The notes below the pieces were generated by a model that saw only the letters and a program-made list of their open reading frames with translations, had not been told where the DNA came from and ran no database searches. 64,000 bases of DNA, taken from assembly GCF_001006325.2 (NCBI RefSeq), contig NZ_LBIA02000001.1:1923501-1987500 (forward strand). Reading direction: 5' to 3'. Positions 1 through 7,795 of the stretch are shown here, in pieces. The first letter of the stretch is position 1. Every line of letters starts with the position of its first letter. Both the position numbers and the translations under genes were made by a program. The stretch comes from Afipia massiliensis (GTDB lineage: Bacteria > Pseudomonadota > Alphaproteobacteria > Rhizobiales > Xanthobacteraceae).

Positions 1-212
1 ACGGCAACATGCATCGCGGCAATCCGTTTCCGATCGTCTACAACCTCGGCGGCATGCTGGAGGGCTGGAAGATCGTCGAGCGTCTTGCCGGTCATCCCGA
101 TCGCGTGATTCCGGGTCACGATCCGATGGTGCGTGAGCTTTATCCGCAGGTGAGCGGGAAAGCTGACGCCGTCGCGCTGCACAAAAATCCGAAACGGTCA
201 TTCGCGAAATAA
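1..212 (+). CDS. MBL-fold metallohydrolase, C-terminal fragment
   Basis: The reading frame is open from the window edge and stops with TAA at 210-212, so only about the last 70 residues are visible. The segment GHDPMVRELYP resembles the final metal-site region of metallo-beta-lactamase-fold hydrolases, where a His follows a Gly-rich turn (VIPGHDP). The catalytic HxHxDH motif would lie upstream of the window. Its substrate cannot be told; lactonase or glyoxalase-II-like roles are possible. It is on the same strand as the catabolic cluster that follows, separated by about 180 bp that contain a candidate operator, so it is probably a separate transcript. Confidence 0.6.
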   Translation, partial: GNMHRGNPFPIVYNLGGMLEGWKIVERLAGHPDRVIPGHDPMVRELYPQVSGKADAVALHKNPKRSFAK

Positions 213-289
213 GCTTCGGCATACGGAGCGCTTGAACTCATCCGCGAAAGCGGTGTAAGGAATTTTCGCGTACGCAAATAATAGAATGA

Positions 290-308
290 TGTTCTGTCTA
301 ACAGAACA
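290..308. promoter_or_regulatory. Candidate IclR-type operator (perfect inverted repeat)
   Basis: TGTTCTGT and ACAGAACA form a perfect 8-bp inverted repeat around a 3-bp CTA spacer, about 85 bp upstream of the flavoprotein start. A TAGAAT hexamer at 282-287 could be a -10 box, which would put the repeat over the transcription start, as expected for repression. Palindromes with GTTC/GAAC half-sites are usual for IclR-family regulators, and an IclR gene ends this cluster at 4095-4838. The link to that regulator is inference. Confidence 0.5.
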
Positions 309-393
309 CCAAGGAAACGATCCGGCACGAGTCAAATCCCAGTTGATGTTCCGGACAGCAATTGCCGCGTCCAAGCAAGGCGCGGCGACGAGG

Positions 394-1890
394 ATGACCA
401 TGAGCGAATACGATGTTGTTGTTGTGGGTGCGGGAAACGCCGCAATGTGCGCGGCACTCGCCGCGCGGGAGCACGGCGTCAGCGTCGCGGTGCTTGAATG
501 CGCGCCGGAGGGTGAGCACGGCGGCAATTCGAGTTTCACGGCCGGCGCGATGCGCGTTGCCTACAACACCGTCGAGGACCTCTATGCACTGATGCCGGAT
601 CTGTCCGACAGCGAAAAGGAAAGCACCGACTTCGGCACCTACAGCGAGGACCAGTTCTTCGACGACATGGCGCGGGTCACGCAGAACCGGACCCATCCCG
701 ATATGGTCGAACTGCTGGTGCGCCGCAGTCATGCCACCATGAACTGGATGCGCGGCAAGGGCGTGCGCTTCGTCCCGATCTATGGGCGTCAGGCGTTCAA
801 GGTCGACGGCAAGTTCAAGTTCTGGGGCGGCTTGACCGTCGAGGCCTGGGGCGGCGGCCCGGGGCTGGTCGAGGCCTTGCACAAGTCGGCGGCGCGCGAA
901 GGCATCGACGTGATGTTCGAGACGCGCGCGCTGTCGCTGATCGCCGACGATGACGGCGTGCAAGGCGTGCGCGTGAAGCAGAACGGCAAGACGCGCGACA
1001 TCCGCGCCAAGGCGGTGATCCTCGCCAGCGGCGGCTTTCAGGCTAACGCCGAATGGCGCACACGCTATCTCGGCCCGTCGTGGGATCTCGCCAAGGTGCG
1101 CGGCTCGCGTTTCAATACCGGCAGCGGCATTCAGATGGCGCTCGACATCGGCGCGCGGCCGACGGGCAACTGGTCGGGCTGTCACGCCGTCGGCTGGGAC
1201 CGCAATGCGCCGGAACACGGCGACCTCGCGGTCGGCGACGGTTTCCAGAAACACTCTTATCCGTTCGGCATCATGGTCAACGCGACCGGCGAGCGCTTCG
1301 TCGACGAAGGTGCGGATTTCCGCAATTACACCTACGCCAAATATGGCCGTGTGATCCTGAACCAGCCGGGACAGTTTGCCTGGCAGATCTTCGATCAGAA
1401 GGTCGCGCATCTGCTGCGTGACGAGTATCGCATCCGGCAGATGACGAAAGTTCAGGCTGATACGCTGGAGGAATTGTCGAAGAAGCTCGACGACGTCGAT
1501 CCGGCGGGCTTCATGCGCACCGTGACCGACTGGAACAGTGCGGTGAAGACCGACGTGCCGTTCAATCCGAACATCAAGGACGGACGCGGCACCAACGGGC
1601 TTGCGGTGCCGAAAAGCAACTGGGCCAACACGCTCGACAAGCCGCCTTATCTCGCTTTCGCCGTCACCTGCGGCATCACCTTCACCTTCGGTGGATTGAA
1701 GATCACGCAGGCTGGTGAAGTCGTCAGCCTCGATGAGGCGCCGATTCCGAATCTTTACGCTGCCGGCGAGCTGGTCGGCGGGCTGTTCTATTTCAACTAT
1801 CCCGGCGGCACCGGCTTGATGGCGGGCGCCGTGTTCGGACGCATCGCGGGGGATTCTGCCGGCGCTCAGATCAAGGCTGCACGAAAATAG
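394..1890 (+). CDS. FAD-dependent dehydrogenase, TcuA / fumarate-reductase flavoprotein family
   Basis: A 498-residue flavoprotein. The N terminus carries the Rossmann FAD motif VVVVGAGNAAMCAALAA, followed by GGNSSFTAG, the flavin-contact segment of the FrdA/SdhA superfamily. The C terminus has the second FAD-contact region, LYAAGELVGGLFYFNYPGGTG. The overall pattern resembles the tricarballylate dehydrogenase TcuA, which oxidises a tricarboxylate to cis-aconitate, but the actual substrate is unknown. ATG at 394 or 400 is preferred; an upstream in-frame start at 286 lies within the candidate operator and is unlikely. It is first in a cluster with a binding protein, a beta-hydroxyacid dehydrogenase and an IclR regulator, suggesting catabolism of an organic acid. 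Confidence 0.75.
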   Translation: MTMSEYDVVVVGAGNAAMCAALAAREHGVSVAVLECAPEGEHGGNSSFTAGAMRVAYNTVEDLYALMPDLSDSEKESTDFGTYSEDQFFDDMARVTQNRTHPDMVELLVRRSHATMNWMRGKGVRFVPIYGRQAFKVDGKFKFWGGLTVEAWGGGPGLVEALHKSAAREGIDVMFETRALSLIADDDGVQGVRVKQNGKTRDIRAKAVILASGGFQANAEWRTRYLGPSWDLAKVRGSRFNTGSGIQMALDIGARPTGNWSGCHAVGWDRNAPEHGDLAVGDGFQKHSYPFGIMVNATGERFVDEGADFRNYTYAKYGRVILNQPGQFAWQIFDQKVAHLLRDEYRIRQMTKVQADTLEELSKKLDDVDPAGFMRTVTDWNSAVKTDVPFNPNIKDGRGTNGLAVPKSNWANTLDKPPYLAFAVTCGITFTFGGLKITQAGEVVSLDEAPIPNLYAAGELVGGLFYFNYPGGTGLMAGAVFGRIAGDSAGAQIKAARK

Positions 1891-1922
1891 AAAATCCATT
1901 TTTGCATAGGGGGAAACAAATA

Positions 1923-3134
1923 ATGAAAACAACATCGATTGCTACAACACTTCTGCTCACCGTCTCATTGCTGACGTCGACCGCCGCGCGTGCCGCGGAC
2001 GACACGATCAAGATCGGCATTCTCAACGATCAGGCGGGTCCCTTCGCCGACAATGGCGGGCGCGGGTCGGTTGCGGCAGCGCGGCTGGCTGCGGAGGATT
2101 TCGGCAATCAGGTTCTCGGCAAGAAAATCGAGATCATTAGCGCCGACCACCAGAACAAGCCGGACATCGCGTCCGCCACGGCCCGCAAATGGTTCGACAG
2201 CGAGGGCGTCGATGTGATTGCCGACGGTGCGGCGTCGTCCGCCGGTTTTGCAATCCTCGAGATCGCCCGTCAGAAGAACAAGATCTTCCTCATCAGCGGG
2301 CCGGGATCGTCCGATTTCACCGGGAAGGCCTGCTCGCCGGTCAGCTTTCATTTCAACTACGATACCTACGCGCTGTCGCGGATGACCAGTGAGGCCGTCA
2401 CCAAGGCCGGCGGTACCAGCTGGTTCTTTATCTCGGCGGACTACGCATTCGGTCATGCGCTTCAGCGCGACGCGACCAAGTTCATCGAAGCTGCGGGCGG
2501 CAAGGTCATCGGCTCCGCCGCGCATCCGCTCGGAACAGCGGATTTTGCTTCGTTCCTGCTGCAGGCGCAGGCGTCCAAGGCCAAGGTGGTCGGATTGGCA
2601 ACGTCCGGCGCGGATGTCCAGACCGCCATCAAGCAGGCAGGCGAGTTCGGTACCGTCGAACGCGGTCAAAGTCTCGCCGGTCTCCTTGTGTTCATCACCG
2701 ACGTCAACGCGCTGGGGCTGAAGGTGACCCAGGGTCTGCAGGTCACGACGTCGTTCTACTGGGACATGAACGAGAGCACGCGCGCCTGGTCGAAGCGCTA
2801 TTTCGCGGCGATGGAAGGCCGCGTGCCGAGCATGGTTCAGGCCGGTGTCTACAGCGGCGTTCATCACTACCTTGCGGCGGTCAAGGCAGCGGGGACGAAA
2901 GACCCTACCGTCGTCGCGGCCAAGATGCGCGAGATGAAGGTCAACGACATGTACAACAAGGATGTGACGATCAGGCCGGACGGGCGCGTGCTGCACACGA
3001 TGCACCTTGTGCAGGTCAAGAAGCCTGAGGAGTCGAAGTACAAGTATGACTACTACAAGATCCTGACGTCGCAGCCCGGCGAAAGCGTGTTTCGTCCGCT
3101 CAGCGAAGGCAACTGTCCGCTGGTCAAGTCCTAA
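1923..3134 (+). CDS. ABC transporter periplasmic binding protein, branched-chain amino acid (HAAT) type
   Basis: A 403-residue exported protein with a cleavable signal peptide ending near AARAADD. The mature start, IKIGILNDQAGPFADNGG, is typical of LivJ/UrtA-type type I binding proteins, and the length fits the family. It lies 32 bp after the flavoprotein gene on the same strand. The ATG at 1923 follows a GGGGGAAAC ribosome-binding region. No matching permease or ATPase genes are in the cluster, so the transporter must be encoded elsewhere or upstream of the window. The ligand is unknown; by context it may be a carboxylic or aromatic acid, as for many members of this family in soil alphaproteobacteria. 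Confidence 0.85.
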   Translation: MKTTSIATTLLLTVSLLTSTAARAADDTIKIGILNDQAGPFADNGGRGSVAAARLAAEDFGNQVLGKKIEIISADHQNKPDIASATARKWFDSEGVDVIADGAASSAGFAILEIARQKNKIFLISGPGSSDFTGKACSPVSFHFNYDTYALSRMTSEAVTKAGGTSWFFISADYAFGHALQRDATKFIEAAGGKVIGSAAHPLGTADFASFLLQAQASKAKVVGLATSGADVQTAIKQAGEFGTVERGQSLAGLLVFITDVNALGLKVTQGLQVTTSFYWDMNESTRAWSKRYFAAMEGRVPSMVQAGVYSGVHHYLAAVKAAGTKDPTVVAAKMREMKVNDMYNKDVTIRPDGRVLHTMHLVQVKKPEESKYKYDYYKILTSQPGESVFRPLSEGNCPLVKS

Positions 3135-3145
3135 GACTAAAATCA

Positions 3146-3174
3146 ATCCGGGCACGATGCTGTCGTGCCCGGAT
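3146..3174 (+). other. Strong intercistronic hairpin
   Basis: A perfect 12-bp stem (ATCCGGGCACGA with TCGTGCCCGGAT) closes a 5-base loop in the 59-bp gap between the binding-protein gene and the dehydrogenase gene. There is no T-run after it, so it is not a classic terminator. Such hairpins behind binding-protein genes often stabilise the upstream mRNA or reduce read-through, giving more binding protein than enzyme; that role is inference here. Confidence 0.65.
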
Positions 3175-3193
3175 GTTGAAGCAGGAGTTACGT

Positions 3194-4090
3194 ATGTCGG
3201 GTGCTATCGGCTTTGTCGGCCTCGGAGTGATGGGAGAGCCGATCTGCCGCAATCTTCTTCGCAAGAGCGGGAAATCGCTTGTTGTCTATGACCTCGCGCC
3301 GGAGCCGCTGGCGCGGCTCGGTGAGGAGGGGGCTGCGATTGCAGCCTCGGTCGCCGACGTCGTGTCGCGTTGCGATGTCCTGTTTCTGTGCCTGCCCAGC
3401 GCCAAACACGTGCGCGCTGCCTTTGAAGGCGACGCGGGAATTCTGCAAACCATCAAGCCCAACCAGATCGTGGTTGATCTCGGCACCTCGTCGGTCGAGC
3501 TCACGCGCGATTTCGCGCGCCGGCTCGAAGGCAAGGACGCATCGTGGATTGATGCGCCGATCGCGCGAACGCGTCAGGCGGCGCAGGATGGCACCCTGAG
3601 CGTCATGGTCGGCGCGTCGCCGCAACTGTTCGAAACGGTTGTACCGCTGATCCGGTGTTTCGCCACCGAGGTAACGTTGTGCGGCGGCACCGGCGCCGGA
3701 CAGGTGACCAAGATTCTCAACAACATGGTACTGTTCCAGACGGTCAATGCGCTCGCCGAAGCCGTTGCGATCGCCAGGCACAGCGGCGTCGAACCGAAAC
3801 TGCTGCTGGAAACCTTGTCGAAGGGATCGGCGGACAGCTTCGCGCTTCGCAATCATGGCCTGAAAGCCATCGTGCCGGATGACTTTCCGCTGCGCGCGTT
3901 CTCGACCGAGTATGCGCTGAAGGATATGTCCTATGCGCTCGAGCTTGCGTCGCAGGGCGGGCTTCGGCCGCGGGGCGCGGCTCTGGTTGGCGAGATTCTT
4001 CAGGAAGCCATCGAATGCGGACTGGGGGATGCATATTTCCCTGTGATCGCTAAAATTGCCGACCGGCCCGGATCGTCCAACAAGGATTAA
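3194..4090 (+). CDS. NAD(P)-dependent beta-hydroxyacid dehydrogenase (3-hydroxyisobutyrate dehydrogenase family)
   Basis: A 298-residue protein starting IGFVGLGVMGEPICRNLL, the dinucleotide-binding signature of the 3-hydroxyisobutyrate / tartronate semialdehyde reductase family. The family's substrate-binding segment (usually DAPVSGG) is altered here to DAPIARTRQAAQDGTL, and the active-site region GTGAGQVTKILNNMV carries the expected catalytic Lys. ATG at 3194 has a GGAG site 8 bp upstream, better than the alternative at 3173. The altered substrate loop suggests a substrate other than 3-hydroxyisobutyrate. It lies between the binding protein and the regulator of the same cluster. Confidence 0.82.
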   Translation: MSGAIGFVGLGVMGEPICRNLLRKSGKSLVVYDLAPEPLARLGEEGAAIAASVADVVSRCDVLFLCLPSAKHVRAAFEGDAGILQTIKPNQIVVDLGTSSVELTRDFARRLEGKDASWIDAPIARTRQAAQDGTLSVMVGASPQLFETVVPLIRCFATEVTLCGGTGAGQVTKILNNMVLFQTVNALAEAVAIARHSGVEPKLLLETLSKGSADSFALRNHGLKAIVPDDFPLRAFSTEYALKDMSYALELASQGGLRPRGAALVGEILQEAIECGLGDAYFPVIAKIADRPGSSNKD

Positions 4091-4094
4091 GCGA

Positions 4095-4838
4095 ATGTCG
4101 TCTCCTGGCGTTGCTGCCGTGAATCGTGCGTTGACCATTCTTTCCGCGTTCGAGGGAGAGACCGAGGCGATGACCCTTGCCGCGCTCGCCCGCCGCACTG
4201 GATTGTACAAAAGCACGCTGTTGAGATTGATGACCTCGCTTCAGGAATTCGGCTACCTCGGCCAGCTTCCTGACGGGCGTTATCATCTCGGGCCGACACC
4301 GTTTCGTCTGGGGGCCGTCTACCAGCGCACGAACAAGCTGCATGATCATGTGATGCCGGTGCTGCGCCATCTCGTTGTTGCAGGAACCGAGAGCCCGTCA
4401 TTCCACGTCCGGCACGATGCGAAATCCCGGCTGTGTGTGTTTCGGGTCGATTCGCAGCATTCGACGCTGGATCGCGTCGAGGCCGGCGCACTGTTGCCGC
4501 TGGATCGCGGCGCCGCGGGCAAGGTGATTCTGGCCTTTGGCGGCGAAAGCGGCGAGGCGTTCGATCGGATTCGCGCCGAGTTCATCGCGGCCTCTTTCGG
4601 GGAGCGTGATCCTGATTGCGCCGGCATCGCCTGTCCGGTGTTCGGACCGGACGGCGCACTGGCCGGGGCGCTGTCTGTCTCCGGGCCGAAGCCGCGATTC
4701 ACCCGGGATAGCTCCCGGCGCATGTCCGATCTTCTGCTGGAGAGTGCGCTGCACCTGACCCGTGTGCTGGGAGGGCGCAACGACGCGATGACCAGGGTTG
4801 TCGATGTGCGAAAGAAGAAGATGCTGCGAACGGCCTGA
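4095..4838 (+). CDS. IclR-family transcriptional regulator
   Basis: A 247-residue regulator. An N-terminal winged helix-turn-helix (VNRALTILSAFEGE, then LAALARRTGLYKSTLLRLM) is followed by the IclR effector-binding domain, with GAAGKVILAF and the end motif GALSVSGPKPRF. It begins 4 bp after the dehydrogenase stop, so it is translationally linked to the cluster and probably controls it. The candidate operator at 290-308 is the likely target. The effector is presumably the substrate or an intermediate of this pathway. Confidence 0.88.
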   Translation: MSSPGVAAVNRALTILSAFEGETEAMTLAALARRTGLYKSTLLRLMTSLQEFGYLGQLPDGRYHLGPTPFRLGAVYQRTNKLHDHVMPVLRHLVVAGTESPSFHVRHDAKSRLCVFRVDSQHSTLDRVEAGALLPLDRGAAGKVILAFGGESGEAFDRIRAEFIAASFGERDPDCAGIACPVFGPDGALAGALSVSGPKPRFTRDSSRRMSDLLLESALHLTRVLGGRNDAMTRVVDVRKKKMLRTA

Positions 4839-4992
4839 GCCGACGCCTGGCCGCCACACATCCTTGTCCGTCAACGAGGACAAGCAATCTTGATTGCCTG
4901 CCTCGTCGGCGCGTTGGTATAAGTCCAGCGCACCCGCACGGATGTCGCCCGCGGATTGCGACGTGAAGTGAATCGAAAGCTTTGTAGGCTCG

Positions 4993-5865
4993 ATGCACGG
5001 TAAAGACGGTCATACCGGAACAAAGACAGCGTTCGTTTTCGCAGGCGGCGGAAGTTTTGGTGCGATTCAAGTCGGAATGATGCAGGCCCTCGCGGCCCAT
5101 GGCGTCACAGCCGACCTTGTGGTCGGATCGAGCGTAGGGGCGATGAACGGCGCCTACTATGCCGGCTCACCGACGCTGGACGGCGTCAAGAAACTGGCGG
5201 ACATCTGGCGCGGGCTGACACGGCACGATGTGTTTCCGGTGTCGCTGTATTCGTTCGCATCGTTCTTGTGGCGGCGGGATTTTCTGATCTCGCACGACGG
5301 CGTTCGCAAGTTGATCGAGGATCATCTTCCGTACAAAAAACTGGAAGAGGCCGCCGTTCCGATTCATATCGTCACAACTGATATCGTGTCCGGCGAGACC
5401 GTGGTGCTTTCCGAAGGGTCCGCGGCCGAAGCCATCGTGGCCAGCACGGCGATCCCGGGCGCCTTCGCGCCGGTCAAATACAAGGATCGCTTTCTGGCCG
5501 ACGGGGCGATCTCCAGCAACACGCCGATCCGCGTCGCGATCCAGAAGGGCGCGCAGCGGCTCATCATTATGCCGACCGGTTTCGCCTGCGCGGGGCAGGA
5601 CCCGCCGGTGGGGGCTGTCGCAACGGCACTTCATGCCCTGACGCTGCTGATCGCGCGGCAGATGACCACCGAGCTGGAGTATCTTGAGCGGACCGTTGAA
5701 TATTGTGTGGTGCCGCCGCTGTGTCCGCTGGTCGGATCGCCCTATGACTTCACCCGCACAGACGACCACATCGCGCGGGCCATCAAGAACACCGAGACAT
5801 GGATCGCCGATGGCGGCCTTGAGAAGGATGGCATCCCCGGCGAGATGCGCCCGCACCAGCACTGA
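4993..5865 (+). CDS. Patatin-like phospholipase / acyl hydrolase
   Basis: A 290-residue single-domain protein with all patatin signatures: the oxyanion-hole loop AGGGSFGAIQVG, the nucleophile elbow GSSVGAMNG (Ser in GxSxG) and the catalytic Asp in DGAISSNTP. The fold uses a Ser-Asp dyad to hydrolyse acyl esters of lipids. No signal peptide is apparent, so it is probably cytoplasmic or peripherally membrane-bound. It stands alone, with 154 bp upstream and 251 bp downstream, and no partner gene. It could act in membrane lipid turnover or storage polymer metabolism. Confidence 0.88.
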   Translation: MHGKDGHTGTKTAFVFAGGGSFGAIQVGMMQALAAHGVTADLVVGSSVGAMNGAYYAGSPTLDGVKKLADIWRGLTRHDVFPVSLYSFASFLWRRDFLISHDGVRKLIEDHLPYKKLEEAAVPIHIVTTDIVSGETVVLSEGSAAEAIVASTAIPGAFAPVKYKDRFLADGAISSNTPIRVAIQKGAQRLIIMPTGFACAGQDPPVGAVATALHALTLLIARQMTTELEYLERTVEYCVVPPLCPLVGSPYDFTRTDDHIARAIKNTETWIADGGLEKDGIPGEMRPHQH

Positions 5866-6116
5866 CCGCGCATGGTGCCATCGGCTGGGTCGAAATATTG
5901 CTTTGCAGCAAGCAGTGGGCGTCAGTTCTATGCGCGTGGTGTGACGGGATCACGTCAGACCCTCCGCGTATCCACGCCACGTTGATGTCGATGGCCCGTG
6001 GTTTGGTGTATAGTCACATCTATCGTAGCTGATGGTGCTATCGACCCGGGCCGGGAAACGCGCCAACATGCGGCGGATGTCGGAGCACTTTGCCAGGTCT
6101 CGTCAGCGAGGTTTTT

Positions 6117-7793
6117 ATGCAAAATTTGACGCTGCTGTTATCGCCTCGTTTCATCATACTGACGCTTTGCATTTGCATCACCGCGCTTCTGGTCTGCGCC
6201 GCGGTCTACTACGATTTCAAACACATTTTTCTCTTTGCGATTCCGATCACGATTTTCGGCTCGCTGTCGGTGCTTGGTATTCACGACATGCTCCAGAAGA
6301 GCCACGCCGTTCTGCGCAACTATCCGATCTCCGCGCATATCCGCTTTCTGCTGGAGGAAATCCGGCCCGAGATGCGGCAATACTTCTTCGAAAGCGAAAA
6401 AGACGGCAAGCCGTTCAGCCGCGATACGCGCGCAGTGGTCTACCAGCGCGCGAAGATGGTACTCGACAAGCGCCCGTTCGGCACCCAGGAAGATGTCTAT
6501 GCGCAAGGCTACGAATGGATGAATCATTCGGTCTCGCCGAAGCCGCTGGCCGACGCACCTTTTCGCGTCATGATCGGCGGACCGGACTGCACCAAGCCGT
6601 ATTCCGCCTCGGTGTTCAACATTTCCGCCATGAGTTTCGGCGCGCTCAGCCCCAACGCCGTGCGGGCGCTCAATGCCGGCGCGAAAAAAGGAAATTTCGC
6701 GCATGACACCGGCGAGGGCGGTGTCAGCCCCTATCACCGCGAAAACGGCGGCGATCTGATCTGGGAAATCGGATCGGGATATTTTGGCTGCCGCAATCCC
6801 GACGGAACGTTTAATCCTGAACTTTTCGCGAAGGTTGCGAGCGACGATCAGATCAAGATGGTTGAACTGAAAGTCAGCCAGGGCGCGAAGCCGGGCCACG
6901 GCGGCGTGCTGCCGGCCGCGAAGGTGTCCGAGGAGATTTCACGCATTCGCGGCGTCGCAGTGGGCGAGGATTGCATTTCGCCGGCCTATCACAAGGCGTT
7001 TTCAACTCCGATCGAAATGATGCAGTTCATCGCCGAGATGCGCCGGCTGTCGGGCGGCAAGCCGGTGGGCTTCAAGCTCTGCATCGGCCATCGCTGGGAG
7101 TTCCTTGCGATCTGCAAGGCGATGGTCAAGACCGGGATCTATCCGGACTTCATTGTGGTCGACGGCAATGAAGGCGGCACCGGCGCGGCTCCCGCTGAGT
7201 TCATGGACCACCTTGGCATGCCGATGCGCGAGGGCGTCAGTTTCGTCCACAACGCCTTGATCGGGATTAATGCGCGAGATCGCATCCGGATCGGCGCAGC
7301 CGGCAAGATCGCGACGGGATTCGACGTGGCGCGCGCCATGGCGCTCGGCGCGGACTGGTGCAATTCGGCGCGGGGCTTCATGTTCGCTTTGGGTTGCATT
7401 CAATCGCTGAGTTGTCACACCGATCGCTGCCCGACCGGCGTGACGACGCAGGATCCGTCACGTAACCGTGCTCTGGTGGTGCCGGACAAGACCATGCGCG
7501 TTTACAATTATCACCGCGCGACCCTGCACGCGCTGGCGGAATTGATCGCGGCATCCGGTCTTAGCCATCCGCAGGAGATCCGGCCGATCCACTTCTCGCA
7601 TCGCCTCTCGGGGACGGAGGTGCTGTCGTTTGCGCGGCTTTATCCGCAAATTCGTCCCGGCGAACTGCTGGAAGGTCACGTCGAGAACCCGCGCTTCCAT
7701 GCCTGGGCATTCGCGCAGGCAGAGTCCTTTGCGCCGGTTGCCGCTGCGGCGCCTCCCGCGGCAGTTGTCACGCCGGTCGCGGCGCGCGGATGA
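6117..7793 (+). CDS. Membrane-anchored FMN-binding glutamate synthase-family protein
   Basis: A 558-residue protein with two N-terminal hydrophobic helices (residues ~8-30 and ~33-55), then a GltB-like FMN barrel. Visible features are DTGEGGVSPYH, VSQGAKPGHGGVLPA and the three-Cys cluster GCIQSLSCHTDRCPTGV, which matches the [3Fe-4S] ligand spacing of glutamate synthase. The amidotransferase domain of GltB is absent, so it is unlikely to make glutamate from glutamine alone. An Ala/Pro-rich tail ends the protein. ATG at 6117 is chosen, with GAGG upstream; 6090 is an alternative. The true substrate of this widespread stand-alone family is not known to me. Confidence 0.85.
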   Translation: MQNLTLLLSPRFIILTLCICITALLVCAAVYYDFKHIFLFAIPITIFGSLSVLGIHDMLQKSHAVLRNYPISAHIRFLLEEIRPEMRQYFFESEKDGKPFSRDTRAVVYQRAKMVLDKRPFGTQEDVYAQGYEWMNHSVSPKPLADAPFRVMIGGPDCTKPYSASVFNISAMSFGALSPNAVRALNAGAKKGNFAHDTGEGGVSPYHRENGGDLIWEIGSGYFGCRNPDGTFNPELFAKVASDDQIKMVELKVSQGAKPGHGGVLPAAKVSEEISRIRGVAVGEDCISPAYHKAFSTPIEMMQFIAEMRRLSGGKPVGFKLCIGHRWEFLAICKAMVKTGIYPDFIVVDGNEGGTGAAPAEFMDHLGMPMREGVSFVHNALIGINARDRIRIGAAGKIATGFDVARAMALGADWCNSARGFMFALGCIQSLSCHTDRCPTGVTTQDPSRNRALVVPDKTMRVYNYHRATLHALAELIAASGLSHPQEIRPIHFSHRLSGTEVLSFARLYPQIRPGELLEGHVENPRFHAWAFAQAESFAPVAAAAPPAAVVTPVAARG

Positions 7794-7795
7794 TC

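Noticed and set aside
298-1935. 545-codon open frame on the minus strand across the flavoprotein gene
   Set aside because: A shadow of the plus-strand gene in GC-rich DNA: Arg/His/Ala-rich with no domain motifs, while the plus frame has clear FAD motifs.
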